Source: Betaproteobacteria bacterium
GTDB taxonomy: Bacteria > Pseudomonadota > Gammaproteobacteria > Burkholderiales > Burkholderiaceae_D
Length of the DNA: 49,282 nucleotides
Reading direction: 5' to 3'
Assembly (NCBI GenBank): GCA_025356395.1
Contig: JANXTA010000116.1
Coordinates: forward strand, 1-49,282
Shown here: piece by piece, positions 33,843 through 41,395 of the stretch
Layout of the letters: each line of letters begins with the position of its first letter
Position numbering within the stretch: position 1 is the first letter of the stretch
The notes under the pieces: model-generated
What the model was told of the DNA's origin: nothing
Seen by the model: the letters and a program-made list of their open reading frames with translations, nothing else
Database searches by the model: none
Translations under genes and position numbers: made by a program

Positions 33843-34673
33843 ATGAATAACGTAGTGACAGCCCCAAACCGGTTGTGGACCAAGGCACGGTTGGCAGCCA
33901 TGGTAGCGCCCCTGATCGGGGCCGCTTTCGCAATAGCCTCGCGCTCCGCGCACGCAGCAACGACCGCGACGCTGAAGCAGGACGACTTCGTCGGGATTTC
34001 TTTCTGGGTGATCTCGATGGCGCTGGTCGCGGCGACAGCTTTCTTCTTTCTCGAACGCGACCGCGTGTCGCCGAAATGGAAAACTTCGCTTACGGTATCG
34101 GGGCTGGTCACGCTAGTGGCGGCGGTGCATTACTTCTACATGCGCGAAGTCTGGGTGACCACGGGTTCCACGCCCACCGTGTTTCGCTACATTGACTGGT
34201 TGATCACGGTGCCATTATTGATGATCGAGTTTTACCTGATCCTGGCCGCGATCACCAAGGTACAGGGCGGGATTTTCTGGCGCCTGATCATCGGCACGCT
34301 GGTGATGTTGATCGGTGGCTACCTCGGCGAGGCCGGATATCTTTCCGTCTGGCCGGCTTTCATCATCGGTATGGCGGGCTGGGCGTTCATTTTGTACGAG
34401 ATCTTCCTGGGGCAAGCCAGCAAGATCAGCGCGACGGATGCACCTCCTGCGGTTCGGTCGGCCTTCAATACGATGCGCCTGATCGTGACCTTCGGCTGGG
34501 CGATCTATCCGATCGGATATTTCTTCGGCTACCTGACGGGCGCCAATCCTGCCGAAAGTGCCAACGCGCTCAACATCATCTACAACGCAGCAGACGTGTT
34601 GAACAAGATTGCTTTTGGCCTGATCATCTGGTCAGTCGCAGTCAGCGAGTCCGAGCACGCCACGAAGCAATAG
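33843..34673 (+). CDS. Proteorhodopsin-type light-driven proton pump
   Basis: 276 residues, seven transmembrane helices after an N-terminal signal peptide (cleavage near SAHA, residue 38). Aligned by motif to green proteorhodopsin, all pump residues are present: His96 (H75), Arg115 (R94), proton acceptor Asp118 (D97), Thr122 (T101), donor Glu129 (E108), Asp251 (D227) and the retinal Schiff-base Lys255 (K231). The tuning residue Leu126 (L105) predicts green-light absorption. Trp180 stands where antenna-carrying rhodopsins have Gly (xanthorhodopsin G156), so no carotenoid antenna is expected. GGGAGA precedes the ATG. It is followed by retinal-synthesis genes on the same strand. Outward proton pumping driven by light is inferred from the intact residues. 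Confidence 0.97.
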   Translation: MNNVVTAPNRLWTKARLAAMVAPLIGAAFAIASRSAHAATTATLKQDDFVGISFWVISMALVAATAFFFLERDRVSPKWKTSLTVSGLVTLVAAVHYFYMREVWVTTGSTPTVFRYIDWLITVPLLMIEFYLILAAITKVQGGIFWRLIIGTLVMLIGGYLGEAGYLSVWPAFIIGMAGWAFILYEIFLGQASKISATDAPPAVRSAFNTMRLIVTFGWAIYPIGYFFGYLTGANPAESANALNIIYNAADVLNKIAFGLIIWSVAVSESEHATKQ

Positions 34674-34681
34674 GCGTCAGG

Positions 34682-34713
34682 GACGGGGTCGAGTCAGAGA
34701 GGTCGACCCCGTC
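34682..34713 (+). terminator. Perfect 11-bp hairpin between rhodopsin and crtIB
   Basis: GACGGGGTCGA (34682-34692) and TCGACCCCGTC (34703-34713) form a perfect 11-bp stem with a 10-base loop, beginning just after the rhodopsin stop codon. No T-run follows, so a factor-independent terminator is imperfect. It may act as a partial terminator or protect the 3' end of the rhodopsin message, making rhodopsin more abundant than the carotenoid enzymes. Confidence 0.55.
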
Positions 34714-34728
34714 GTCGGGACACGGATC

Positions 34729-37161
34729 ATGAAAGCACTTGTCGTCGGCGCGGGGTTTGGTGGAATTGCGGCCGCGCTTCGGCTACGCGCCAAGGGATAC
34801 GAGGTCTCGCTCATCGACCGGTGCGCCGGTCTTGGTGGACGGGCCCAGGTCTTCGAGCGCGGTGGCTTCAGGCACGACGCCGGGCCCACCGTGATCACGG
34901 CGCCCTTCCTGTTCGAGGAACTCTTCGCCCTGTTTGAAGAGAGGTTCGACGACCACGTCCGACTCGTGCCGTTGACGCCTTGGTATCGCTTCCATTTTTC
35001 GGACAATACTCAATTCGACTACGGCGGCACGCTGGACGAGACGTTGGCCGAGATCGCGCGGATCGAGCCCGCAGACTGCGACGGCTACCGCAGCCTCCTC
35101 GCGCAATCCGAGAAAATTTTTAACGTCGGTTTCCTGCAGTTATCAGCCGTGCCGTTCCATCGCTTCTGGATGATGATGAAGCTGGTTCCGGCGCTGCTTC
35201 GACTGAAGAGCCACGATACCGTCTGGCAGCTCGTTTGCCGGCACCTCAAGAATCCCAAGCTTCGTCAGGCGTTTTCGATCCAGCCGCTGCTGGTCGGTGG
35301 CAACCCATTCGACACCACCAGTATCTACGGCTTGATCCACTATCTCGAACGTGCGCACGGCGTGCACTTCGCGATGGGCGGTACCGCCGCCATCACGGCG
35401 GCGCTTGGCGGGTTGATGGCGAGGCAGGGGATCGAAGTGACGCTGAACACGACCGTCCGTAGCATCGATGTCCATGATGGCATCGCATCGGGCGTGACCC
35501 TGGTCGATGGCTCGTCGATCACCGCCGACGTGATCGTGTCCAACGCCGACCCGGCGCACCTGTACGCGGCCATGATCCGGCCCGAAGACCAGGCGCCCTC
35601 AGCCCGAATGAAACTTGCCGCCGCTGAGTTCTCCATGGGCCTGTTCGTCTTGTATTTCGGTACGACCCGTCAGTACCCGGACGTCGCGCATCACACCATC
35701 TGGCTCGGCGAGCGCTATCGCGAGCTGCTGGCCGACATCTTTCACGACAAGGTTCTGTCAGAGGATTTCTCGCTCTATTTGCATCGCCCCACGGCCACCG
35801 ACGCCAGCTTCGCACCGCCGGGCTGCGACAGTTTCTACGTGCTGTGCCCGGTACCCAATCTGAAAGGCGCGGTCGATTGGACCATCGAAGGACCGCGCTT
35901 GCAGGCACGCATCGTCGCGGCGCTCGACGAGACGATCCTGCCAGGCCTACGCGCCTGTATCACGAGCGACTTCTACATGACGCCGGAGAACTTTCGCAGC
36001 GACTACCTGAGCGCTCACGGCGCGGGATTTTCAGTCGCGCCGCTGTTTCGTCAGTCAGCCTGGTTCCGGTTCCACAACCGGGCGGAAGGTATCCGCAATC
36101 TCTATCTCGTCGGCGCCGGCACGCATCCGGGTGCCGGTCTGCCAGGCGTATTGTGTTCGGCCAAGGTGATGGATGCACTCGTGCCGTCGGCACATGCCGC
36201 CGCGCATCGCGCCACGGGCCTCGACTCCACACCCAAATCGCCGAGCGCCGACCTCGTGTTGTCGCGCAAGGGCAAGAGCTTCCATTGGGCGCGTCACTGG
36301 ATGGCGCCGGCCCACGCGGCGCGAGCGACGCGGCTGTACGGTTTTTGCCGCTACGTCGACGATCTCGCCGACGAAGGCTGTGCGGGCCAGGACCCGCGCA
36401 CGGCCCTCACGCTGGTCGCGGAAGGCATCACCAGCGGCGCCTCGCCGAACCTCATCGTGGCCGACGCGATCGCGCTGATGCGCGAGTGCGGCATCCAGCC
36501 CGCGCTGATCCTCATCTTCATCGACGGGATCACGTCGGATCTGGACACCGTCCGCATGGCCGATGAAGGCGCGCTGCTGCGCTACTGCTACCAGGTCGCA
36601 GGGACGGTCGGTTCGATGATGTGCAGGGTGCTAGGTTGCGACGATCCTGCCGCCCTGCGCCACGCGATCGACCTCGGGATCGCAATGCAGCTCACGAACA
36701 TCTGCCGCGATGTCGCTGCCGATGCGGTTGCTGGTCGCCGGTACCTTCCTGCATCGATGATCGGTGACATCACGCCGCAATCGCTGGTCGAGCCGGCGCT
36801 AGCGTTGCAGCCGAGATTGCGGGCCTGCATCGACGAGCTCCTTGCCTCCGCGGACCGCTACTACCGCAGCGGCGAGGCGGGCCTGGCGCATCTGCCGGTC
36901 GGCGCGCGTGGCAGCATCCTAGTCGCGGCGCGCGTGTACCGCGCCATCGGGACGCAACTTCGCCAGCACGGCAACGCGTACTGGCTCGGGCGCACGGTCG
37001 TGCCGCGCCGAACCAAGAGCATGGTGACGATGCAGGCACTGTTGACGACCCCTTTTTCCCCGGCGTTCTGGGTGCCCGCGCGGCACCATGACGCTGCGCT
37101 GCATGGAGCCCTGGCGGCATTCCTGGGGCCCGAGGCAGTGCTCGAAGGCCGGCGTGTCTGA
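34729..37161 (+). CDS. Natural fusion of phytoene desaturase (CrtI) and phytoene synthase (CrtB)
   Basis: 810-residue bifunctional protein. Residues 1 to about 490 are a CrtI-type phytoene desaturase: FAD-binding VVGAGFGGIAAALRL at the start and GAGTHPGAGLPGVLCSAKV at the end of the domain. After a short linker (about 486-505), residues 505-770 are a phytoene synthase with both Asp-rich motifs, DDLAD (544-548) and DVAAD (661-665, in NICRDVAADAVAGRRYLP). One polypeptide thus condenses two GGPP to phytoene and desaturates phytoene to lycopene. The two are normally separate genes. The frame is continuous with no break in codon use, so this is a true fusion and not an assembly error of overlapping genes. 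It overlaps crtY by 8 bases. Confidence 0.93.
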   Translation: MKALVVGAGFGGIAAALRLRAKGYEVSLIDRCAGLGGRAQVFERGGFRHDAGPTVITAPFLFEELFALFEERFDDHVRLVPLTPWYRFHFSDNTQFDYGGTLDETLAEIARIEPADCDGYRSLLAQSEKIFNVGFLQLSAVPFHRFWMMMKLVPALLRLKSHDTVWQLVCRHLKNPKLRQAFSIQPLLVGGNPFDTTSIYGLIHYLERAHGVHFAMGGTAAITAALGGLMARQGIEVTLNTTVRSIDVHDGIASGVTLVDGSSITADVIVSNADPAHLYAAMIRPEDQAPSARMKLAAAEFSMGLFVLYFGTTRQYPDVAHHTIWLGERYRELLADIFHDKVLSEDFSLYLHRPTATDASFAPPGCDSFYVLCPVPNLKGAVDWTIEGPRLQARIVAALDETILPGLRACITSDFYMTPENFRSDYLSAHGAGFSVAPLFRQSAWFRFHNRAEGIRNLYLVGAGTHPGAGLPGVLCSAKVMDALVPSAHAAAHRATGLDSTPKSPSADLVLSRKGKSFHWARHWMAPAHAARATRLYGFCRYVDDLADEGCAGQDPRTALTLVAEGITSGASPNLIVADAIALMRECGIQPALILIFIDGITSDLDTVRMADEGALLRYCYQVAGTVGSMMCRVLGCDDPAALRHAIDLGIAMQLTNICRDVAADAVAGRRYLPASMIGDITPQSLVEPALALQPRLRACIDELLASADRYYRSGEAGLAHLPVGARGSILVAARVYRAIGTQLRQHGNAYWLGRTVVPRRTKSMVTMQALLTTPFSPAFWVPARHHDAALHGALAAFLGPEAVLEGRRV

Positions 37162-38332
37162 CCACTTCGACGTGGTCATCCTCGGTGGGGGATGTGCCGG
37201 TCTCAGCCTGTCGATGGCACTTGCCGCGCAGGGCGTGCACTGCCCCCGCACGCTGGTGATCGAGTCGCGCACCGAGTACACCAACGACCGGACCTGGTGC
37301 TACTGGAATGACCGATACGCGCCCGCGCCATATCCGATTCAGCAACGCTGGCAAACGATGCGGGTGGTGCATGCCGGCCGAAGCGTATCGCTCGATTGCG
37401 GATCGACGCCTTACCACATGCTGGCAGCGCAGGATTTCTACGATACGGCCCAGGTTTCGATCGATCGACAAGCGAATATCGAGTTGAGGCGGGGCACGTC
37501 GGTCGTCGGCGAGCCGACCCGCAGCGGCGTTGTGTGGATCATCCGCACGGGCTCCGGGGACGTGACCGCCCGATCCGTCGTCGACACCCGGCCACCGCTG
37601 GTGCCGCGCCGTGACGGTGCTGCGTTATGGCAATCGTTCTACGGCGAGGAGATCGAATGCAGCGCATCGGTCTTCGATGCGTCTTCGATGGACTTGATGC
37701 ACTTCCTCGCGCCGGATCCGCGTTACATCCCTTTCCTCTATGTCTTGCCGGTGACGCCGACGCGGGCGCTCGTCGAGGTCACGGTGTTCGGCGCGGCGCC
37801 GCTCGCGCCTCGCGAGCTGAGCGCTCGACTCCAGGCGGCGGTCGCGGAGCGCGTCGGCGACGCACCTTTCACAACGCTGCGCCGCGAGCACGGCATCCTG
37901 CCGATGGGCCTGAACGAGCCACCGAGTTCGGCGCACCGGAGCTGCGTCAGGGTCGGCGTGATGGCCGGTGGTGCCCGGCCGAGCACGGGATACGCTTTTC
38001 AGCGCATCCAGCGCTGGGCCGGCGACTGTGCGCACGCATTGGTGAGCAGCCGCCATCCGATCGATCACCAGCCCGACCCGTTGCCGCTACGCGTGATGGA
38101 CCGGATCTTTCTTGACGTGCTGCGTGCCGACCCGAGTCGCGGCGGGGCGCTCTTCTTTTCGCTGTTCAGCCGCGCCGATCCAGCTCGGGTCATTCGCTTC
38201 CTGAGCGGCAACGGGGGAGTCATTGACGCGCTTGCGGTGGCGGCCGCGATGCCTATGCCGCCTTTCGTTCGCGCTGCACTCGCCATGACGCGGCGACGCA
38301 GCCGCATCTGCGAAGTCGAAGGTATCGCATGA
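37154..38332 (+). CDS. crtY: Lycopene beta-cyclase (CrtY type)
   Basis: 392 residues. The N-terminal nucleotide-binding motif VVILGGGCAGLSLSMAL and the YTNDRTWCYW segment (about 42-51) are characteristic of bacterial CrtY, and the length is usual (about 385). It forms beta-rings at both ends of lycopene, giving beta-carotene. A GTG start is chosen because it places the FAD motif at the family position; the upstream ATG (37088) would lie inside crtIB. The GTG falls 8 bases inside the crtIB end, and the crtY stop overlaps the blh start (ATGA), so crtIB, crtY and blh are translationally linked. Confidence 0.92.
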   Translation: MSDHFDVVILGGGCAGLSLSMALAAQGVHCPRTLVIESRTEYTNDRTWCYWNDRYAPAPYPIQQRWQTMRVVHAGRSVSLDCGSTPYHMLAAQDFYDTAQVSIDRQANIELRRGTSVVGEPTRSGVVWIIRTGSGDVTARSVVDTRPPLVPRRDGAALWQSFYGEEIECSASVFDASSMDLMHFLAPDPRYIPFLYVLPVTPTRALVEVTVFGAAPLAPRELSARLQAAVAERVGDAPFTTLRREHGILPMGLNEPPSSAHRSCVRVGVMAGGARPSTGYAFQRIQRWAGDCAHALVSSRHPIDHQPDPLPLRVMDRIFLDVLRADPSRGGALFFSLFSRADPARVIRFLSGNGGVIDALAVAAAMPMPPFVRAALAMTRRRSRICEVEGIA

Positions 38333-39240
38333 GCTCATCGGGTCGCGCTTCGACAAGCATCACGCTCCAGGGTCTCGCTTTCAGTGCGCTGGCTTGGCTG
38401 TCACTCGTTGCGTGCTTGTGGCTCCCTCCTCTCGACGCGCAGGTTCAGCTCGTCGTGCTGTCGCCGGTCATCCTGTTGCTGGGCGTTCCGCACGGCGCGC
38501 TGGATATCGTCTTCGTGCGGCAATTTGGCAGCGTTCGATCAACCGCAGGCTGGCTCCTCTTCATCATGGCCTACTTGGTGACCGCCGCGGCGGTCATGGT
38601 GTTGTGGTGGTTTGCACCGGGCTTCTTCCTGGCGGCATTCCTGCTCGTGTCGGTGTTCCATTTTTCCGGCGATCCCGACGGCGAGACTTCTGTGTTGTTT
38701 CGCACGCTGTATGGCGGTGCCGTGATCTTCTGCCCCATGACGCTGCACGCTCCGGAGGTCTCTCAGCTCTTCGCATCGCTGGCCGGGGTGCCGGCTGCGC
38801 AAGCGATTGTCGCGGCCTTGCAGTGGGCTGCCTGGCCCTGGATGGCGGCCATCGTCCTCGCAGCAATCGCCGGTGCAAAGCGGGAACTGGCGCGCAGCGT
38901 CGAACTGATATCGGTCACCGCAATACTGACTTTCGCGCCACCTCTCATTGGGTTCACATTCTTCTTCTGCGGCATGCACAGTGCCCGGCACATGATAAGG
39001 ACTCGCGACTACTGCTCCGCGGGAACGCTCCGAAAGTTGTTGCGAATCGCTGCCTGGCCGATGCTGGTCACGGTGATCGGCGTCGTCATCGCCTGGTGGC
39101 TGACCGACGGGAAGCCGCCCGACATGCGCCTCACACAGCTTCTGTTCGTCGGCTTGGCCGCACTCACCGTGCCTCACATGATCGTGGTGGAACGGGTTCG
39201 CTTCACCGGCTGGGCGATCGGTCGCAGCATCTCGACGTGA
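38329..39240 (+). CDS. blh: Brp/Blh family beta-carotene 15,15'-dioxygenase
   Basis: 303-residue integral membrane enzyme that splits beta-carotene into two retinals, providing the chromophore for the rhodopsin upstream. The His-containing motifs LLGVPHGALD, SVFHFSGD, CGMHSARH and TVPHMIVVE supply the iron ligands expected for the family. Seven or so hydrophobic segments cover the chain. The ATG overlaps the crtY stop codon, confirming one operon. It converges on the S49 peptidase gene after 48 bases, where only a weak 5-bp hairpin is seen. It marks the right end of the light island. Confidence 0.94.
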   Translation: MSSSGRASTSITLQGLAFSALAWLSLVACLWLPPLDAQVQLVVLSPVILLLGVPHGALDIVFVRQFGSVRSTAGWLLFIMAYLVTAAAVMVLWWFAPGFFLAAFLLVSVFHFSGDPDGETSVLFRTLYGGAVIFCPMTLHAPEVSQLFASLAGVPAAQAIVAALQWAAWPWMAAIVLAAIAGAKRELARSVELISVTAILTFAPPLIGFTFFFCGMHSARHMIRTRDYCSAGTLRKLLRIAAWPMLVTVIGVVIAWWLTDGKPPDMRLTQLLFVGLAALTVPHMIVVERVRFTGWAIGRSIST

Positions 39241-39288
39241 ACGAATCTTCGTGGAGCAACATCATCCCGATGTGACCGGTCGGATCGA

Positions 39289-40302
39289 TCAACGCAGGTG
39301 CGTGCCGCGGGCGAGGCTGTCGACGATTCCCCCTGCGAACGACGTACCGACCTGCGACCCGAAGCGCCGCGCCAGTCGCTCGCCGATGCTCTGCTTCTCC
39401 GTGTAGTCGACCACGTCGTCAGCCTTGATGACGTCGCGCGCCACGCTGTCCACGGTGCCATAGTCGTCGGCCAAGCCGAGTGCGATGCTCTGCTCGCCGG
39501 TCCAGAACAGTCCGCTGAACAGGTCAGGCGATTCGTGCAGGCGCGACCCGCGACCGTCGCGGACGACCTTGATGAACTGCTGGTGGATCTCGTCGAGCAT
39601 GGCCTGAAGATGCGCCTTCTGCTCGTCGTTGATCGGGCTGAATGGATCGCCGATGCCCTTGTTCTTCCCGGCTGTCTGAAGGCGACGTTCGACGCCGAGC
39701 TTGTCCAACGCACCGGTGAGTCCGAAGCCCTCTGACACCACACCGATTGAGCCCACGATGCTGGCTTTGTCGACATAGATCTTGTCGGCCGCAGCGGCCA
39801 CGTAGTAGCCGCCCGACGCGCACATCTCGTCGACGACCACGTAGAACGGCTTGCCCGGGTACGCGACCCGCAGTCGTTTGATCTCGTCGTTGATCATGCC
39901 GGCCTGCACCGGGCTGCCGCCCGGACTATTGACGCGCATCACGACAGCAGCGGAAGCGCTGTCCTTGAAGGCCGCCTGCAGCGAACTGTTGACCTTTTCA
40001 GCGGACGCATCGCCGTCGGCATCGATCACGCCGCGCAGATTGACGAGGGCGGTGTGACGCGTCGACATTCCCTTGTCGGCGGTCTTGCCGCCGCTCCAGA
40101 TAGCCGCGATGAAGACCAGCAGCACGAGCGCCCAGATCAGCCGGAAGAAGATGCGCCAGCGTCGCGCATCGCGCTGCTCGCGCAGCGTCGCGAACATCAG
40201 GCGCTCCAGCACGTCGCGCTCCCAGCCTGCGGACGGACTGGCAGACGGTTGCGGAAACGCGCCGGACGCGGCGGCGGAAGGTGGAAGGTGGTCGTCGGAC
40301 AT
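39289..40302 (-). CDS. S49 family signal peptide peptidase (SppA/SohB-like)
   Basis: 337 residues. One membrane anchor (about 51-69) follows an unusually long, Pro/Ser-rich cytoplasmic N-terminus; the protease domain faces the periplasm. Ser163 in EMCASGGYY and Lys215 in TAGKNKGIGDPF form the expected Ser/Lys dyad, 52 residues apart as in the short Bacillus SppA. It degrades leftover signal peptides and membrane fragments. It is the last gene of a minus-strand operon after rluC, a HAD phosphatase and a Rieske protein (9-base gap). Confidence 0.92.
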   Translation of the reverse strand: MSDDHLPPSAAASGAFPQPSASPSAGWERDVLERLMFATLREQRDARRWRIFFRLIWALVLLVFIAAIWSGGKTADKGMSTRHTALVNLRGVIDADGDASAEKVNSSLQAAFKDSASAAVVMRVNSPGGSPVQAGMINDEIKRLRVAYPGKPFYVVVDEMCASGGYYVAAAADKIYVDKASIVGSIGVVSEGFGLTGALDKLGVERRLQTAGKNKGIGDPFSPINDEQKAHLQAMLDEIHQQFIKVVRDGRGSRLHESPDLFSGLFWTGEQSIALGLADDYGTVDSVARDVIKADDVVDYTEKQSIGERLARRFGSQVGTSFAGGIVDSLARGTHLR

Positions 40303-40311
40303 GGATCGGAT

Positions 40312-40695
40312 TCAGGAAATGGGAGGGGTCGACGCTTGCGGCGCGAAGACCTGCTGATCGGGCAGCCAGAAGATCGTGTCGTCATGCTCCTCGACCGCGA
40401 CGACCCGCAGACTCTGGCCACGGCACGGGCCGCCTGCGCAGCGACCGCTGTCGGGCGCGTAAATGGCGCCGTGGGTCGAACACATCAAGTATAGGCGGCT
40501 GCCATCGAAGAACTTGCCGTGCTGCCAGTCGAGCTCGATACCCACGTGCGCGCAGCGGTTGAGGTAGCCGCGCGGCACGCCCTGGAAACGCACGACGAAA
40601 CCGACGGTCTGGCCATCGCGCATCGCGACCGGGAAGCGGACCCCGTCGCCGCCCTCGACCAGCGCGGCGGAGGAACAGATGGGAATGGCGGACAA
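40312..40695 (-). CDS. Rieske [2Fe-2S] domain protein
   Basis: 127-residue single Rieske domain. The cluster ligands are Cys48 and His50 (RCAHVG) and Cys72 and His75 (CSTHGA), in the standard CxH...CxxH arrangement. A TTG start is inferred: it has GGAG six bases upstream and lies 17 bases after the HAD stop. The only ATGs in frame lie inside the HAD gene. Small ferredoxin-like Rieske proteins donate electrons to oxygenases or reductases; the partner here is not evident. It sits between the HAD phosphatase and S49 peptidase in one operon, an order often seen in betaproteobacteria. Confidence 0.85.
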   Translation of the reverse strand: MSAIPICSSAALVEGGDGVRFPVAMRDGQTVGFVVRFQGVPRGYLNRCAHVGIELDWQHGKFFDGSRLYLMCSTHGAIYAPDSGRCAGGPCRGQSLRVVAVEEHDDTIFWLPDQQVFAPQASTPPIS

Positions 40696-40711
40696 ATCGA
40701 TCTCCGGGAGC

Positions 40712-41395
40712 TCAGGTATTAGCTGCGAGCCACGTGCGCAGTTGCGCGGTCGAGCCGACGATAGCCAGTGCGCCGTGACCCTCCAGCGTCCGCTCGTCGT
40801 GCGCGCCATAGCTGACGGCAAGCGACGCCGCGCCAGCGTTCGCGGCCATCATCAGGTCATGGGTCGTGTCGCCGATCATCAGCATGCGTTCGTTGCGCAC
40901 GCCGAGTTCGTCGCCGAGGTCCCACAGCATCTGCGGATCGGGCTTGGAGCGACATTCGTCGGCGCAACGGGTGGCGTCGAACAGCGGACGCAGTCCCGAG
41001 AAGTCCATTGCGCGATCGAGGCCGACGCGGCTCTTGCCGGTGGCCACCGCCACGAAATAGCCCGCCTCCTTCAGCGCGACCACGATCTCGCGCACGCCGC
41101 TGAACAGAGGCAGGTCCGCATCGCGCGTCAGGTAGTGATGGCGGTAACGCTCGACCATCTGCGGCACCATCGTCTTCGGCATGTCCGGCACTGCGTAGGC
41201 CAGTGCGTCGGTGAGCCCGAGGCCGATCACGTGGCTCGCGCGCTGGTCGTCGGGCACTGGCAGGCCGAGGTCGGCGCAGGCGCGCTGGATGCTCGACGCG
41301 ATCACCGCAGTCGAGTCCATCAAGGTGCCGTCCCAGTCGAAGGCGATCAGATCGAAGCGATGATCGCGGCGTTGCGGTCGCAGGCGGTCGTTCAT
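40712..41395 (-). CDS. HAD-superfamily hydrolase (phosphoglycolate phosphatase-like)
   Basis: 227 residues with the four HAD motifs: DWDGTL (nucleophile Asp20, acid/base Asp22), the Thr/Ser in VATGKS, the Lys in CRSKPDP, and GDTTHD. A helical cap follows motif 1. It resembles phosphoglycolate phosphatase (Gph) and related nucleotidases; the substrate is not fixed by sequence. The start overlaps the rluC stop codon (ATGA), so its expression is tied to rluC. Confidence 0.92.
   Translation of the reverse strand: MNDRLRPQRRDHRFDLIAFDWDGTLMDSTAVIASSIQRACADLGLPVPDDQRASHVIGLGLTDALAYAVPDMPKTMVPQMVERYRHHYLTRDADLPLFSGVREIVVALKEAGYFVAVATGKSRVGLDRAMDFSGLRPLFDATRCADECRSKPDPQMLWDLGDELGVRNERMLMIGDTTHDLMMAANAGAASLAVSYGAHDERTLEGHGALAIVGSTAQLRTWLAANT

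Noticed and set aside
33843-34673. Rhodopsin as a carotenoid-antenna (xanthorhodopsin-like) pump
   Set aside because: The fenestration Gly is replaced by Trp180 and no carotenoid hydroxylase or ketolase is encoded nearby.
34729-37161. Two separate genes (crtI then crtB) with a missed frameshift
   Set aside because: The frame is continuous through the linker and no stop, start or ribosome binding site separates the domains, so a fusion is the simpler reading.
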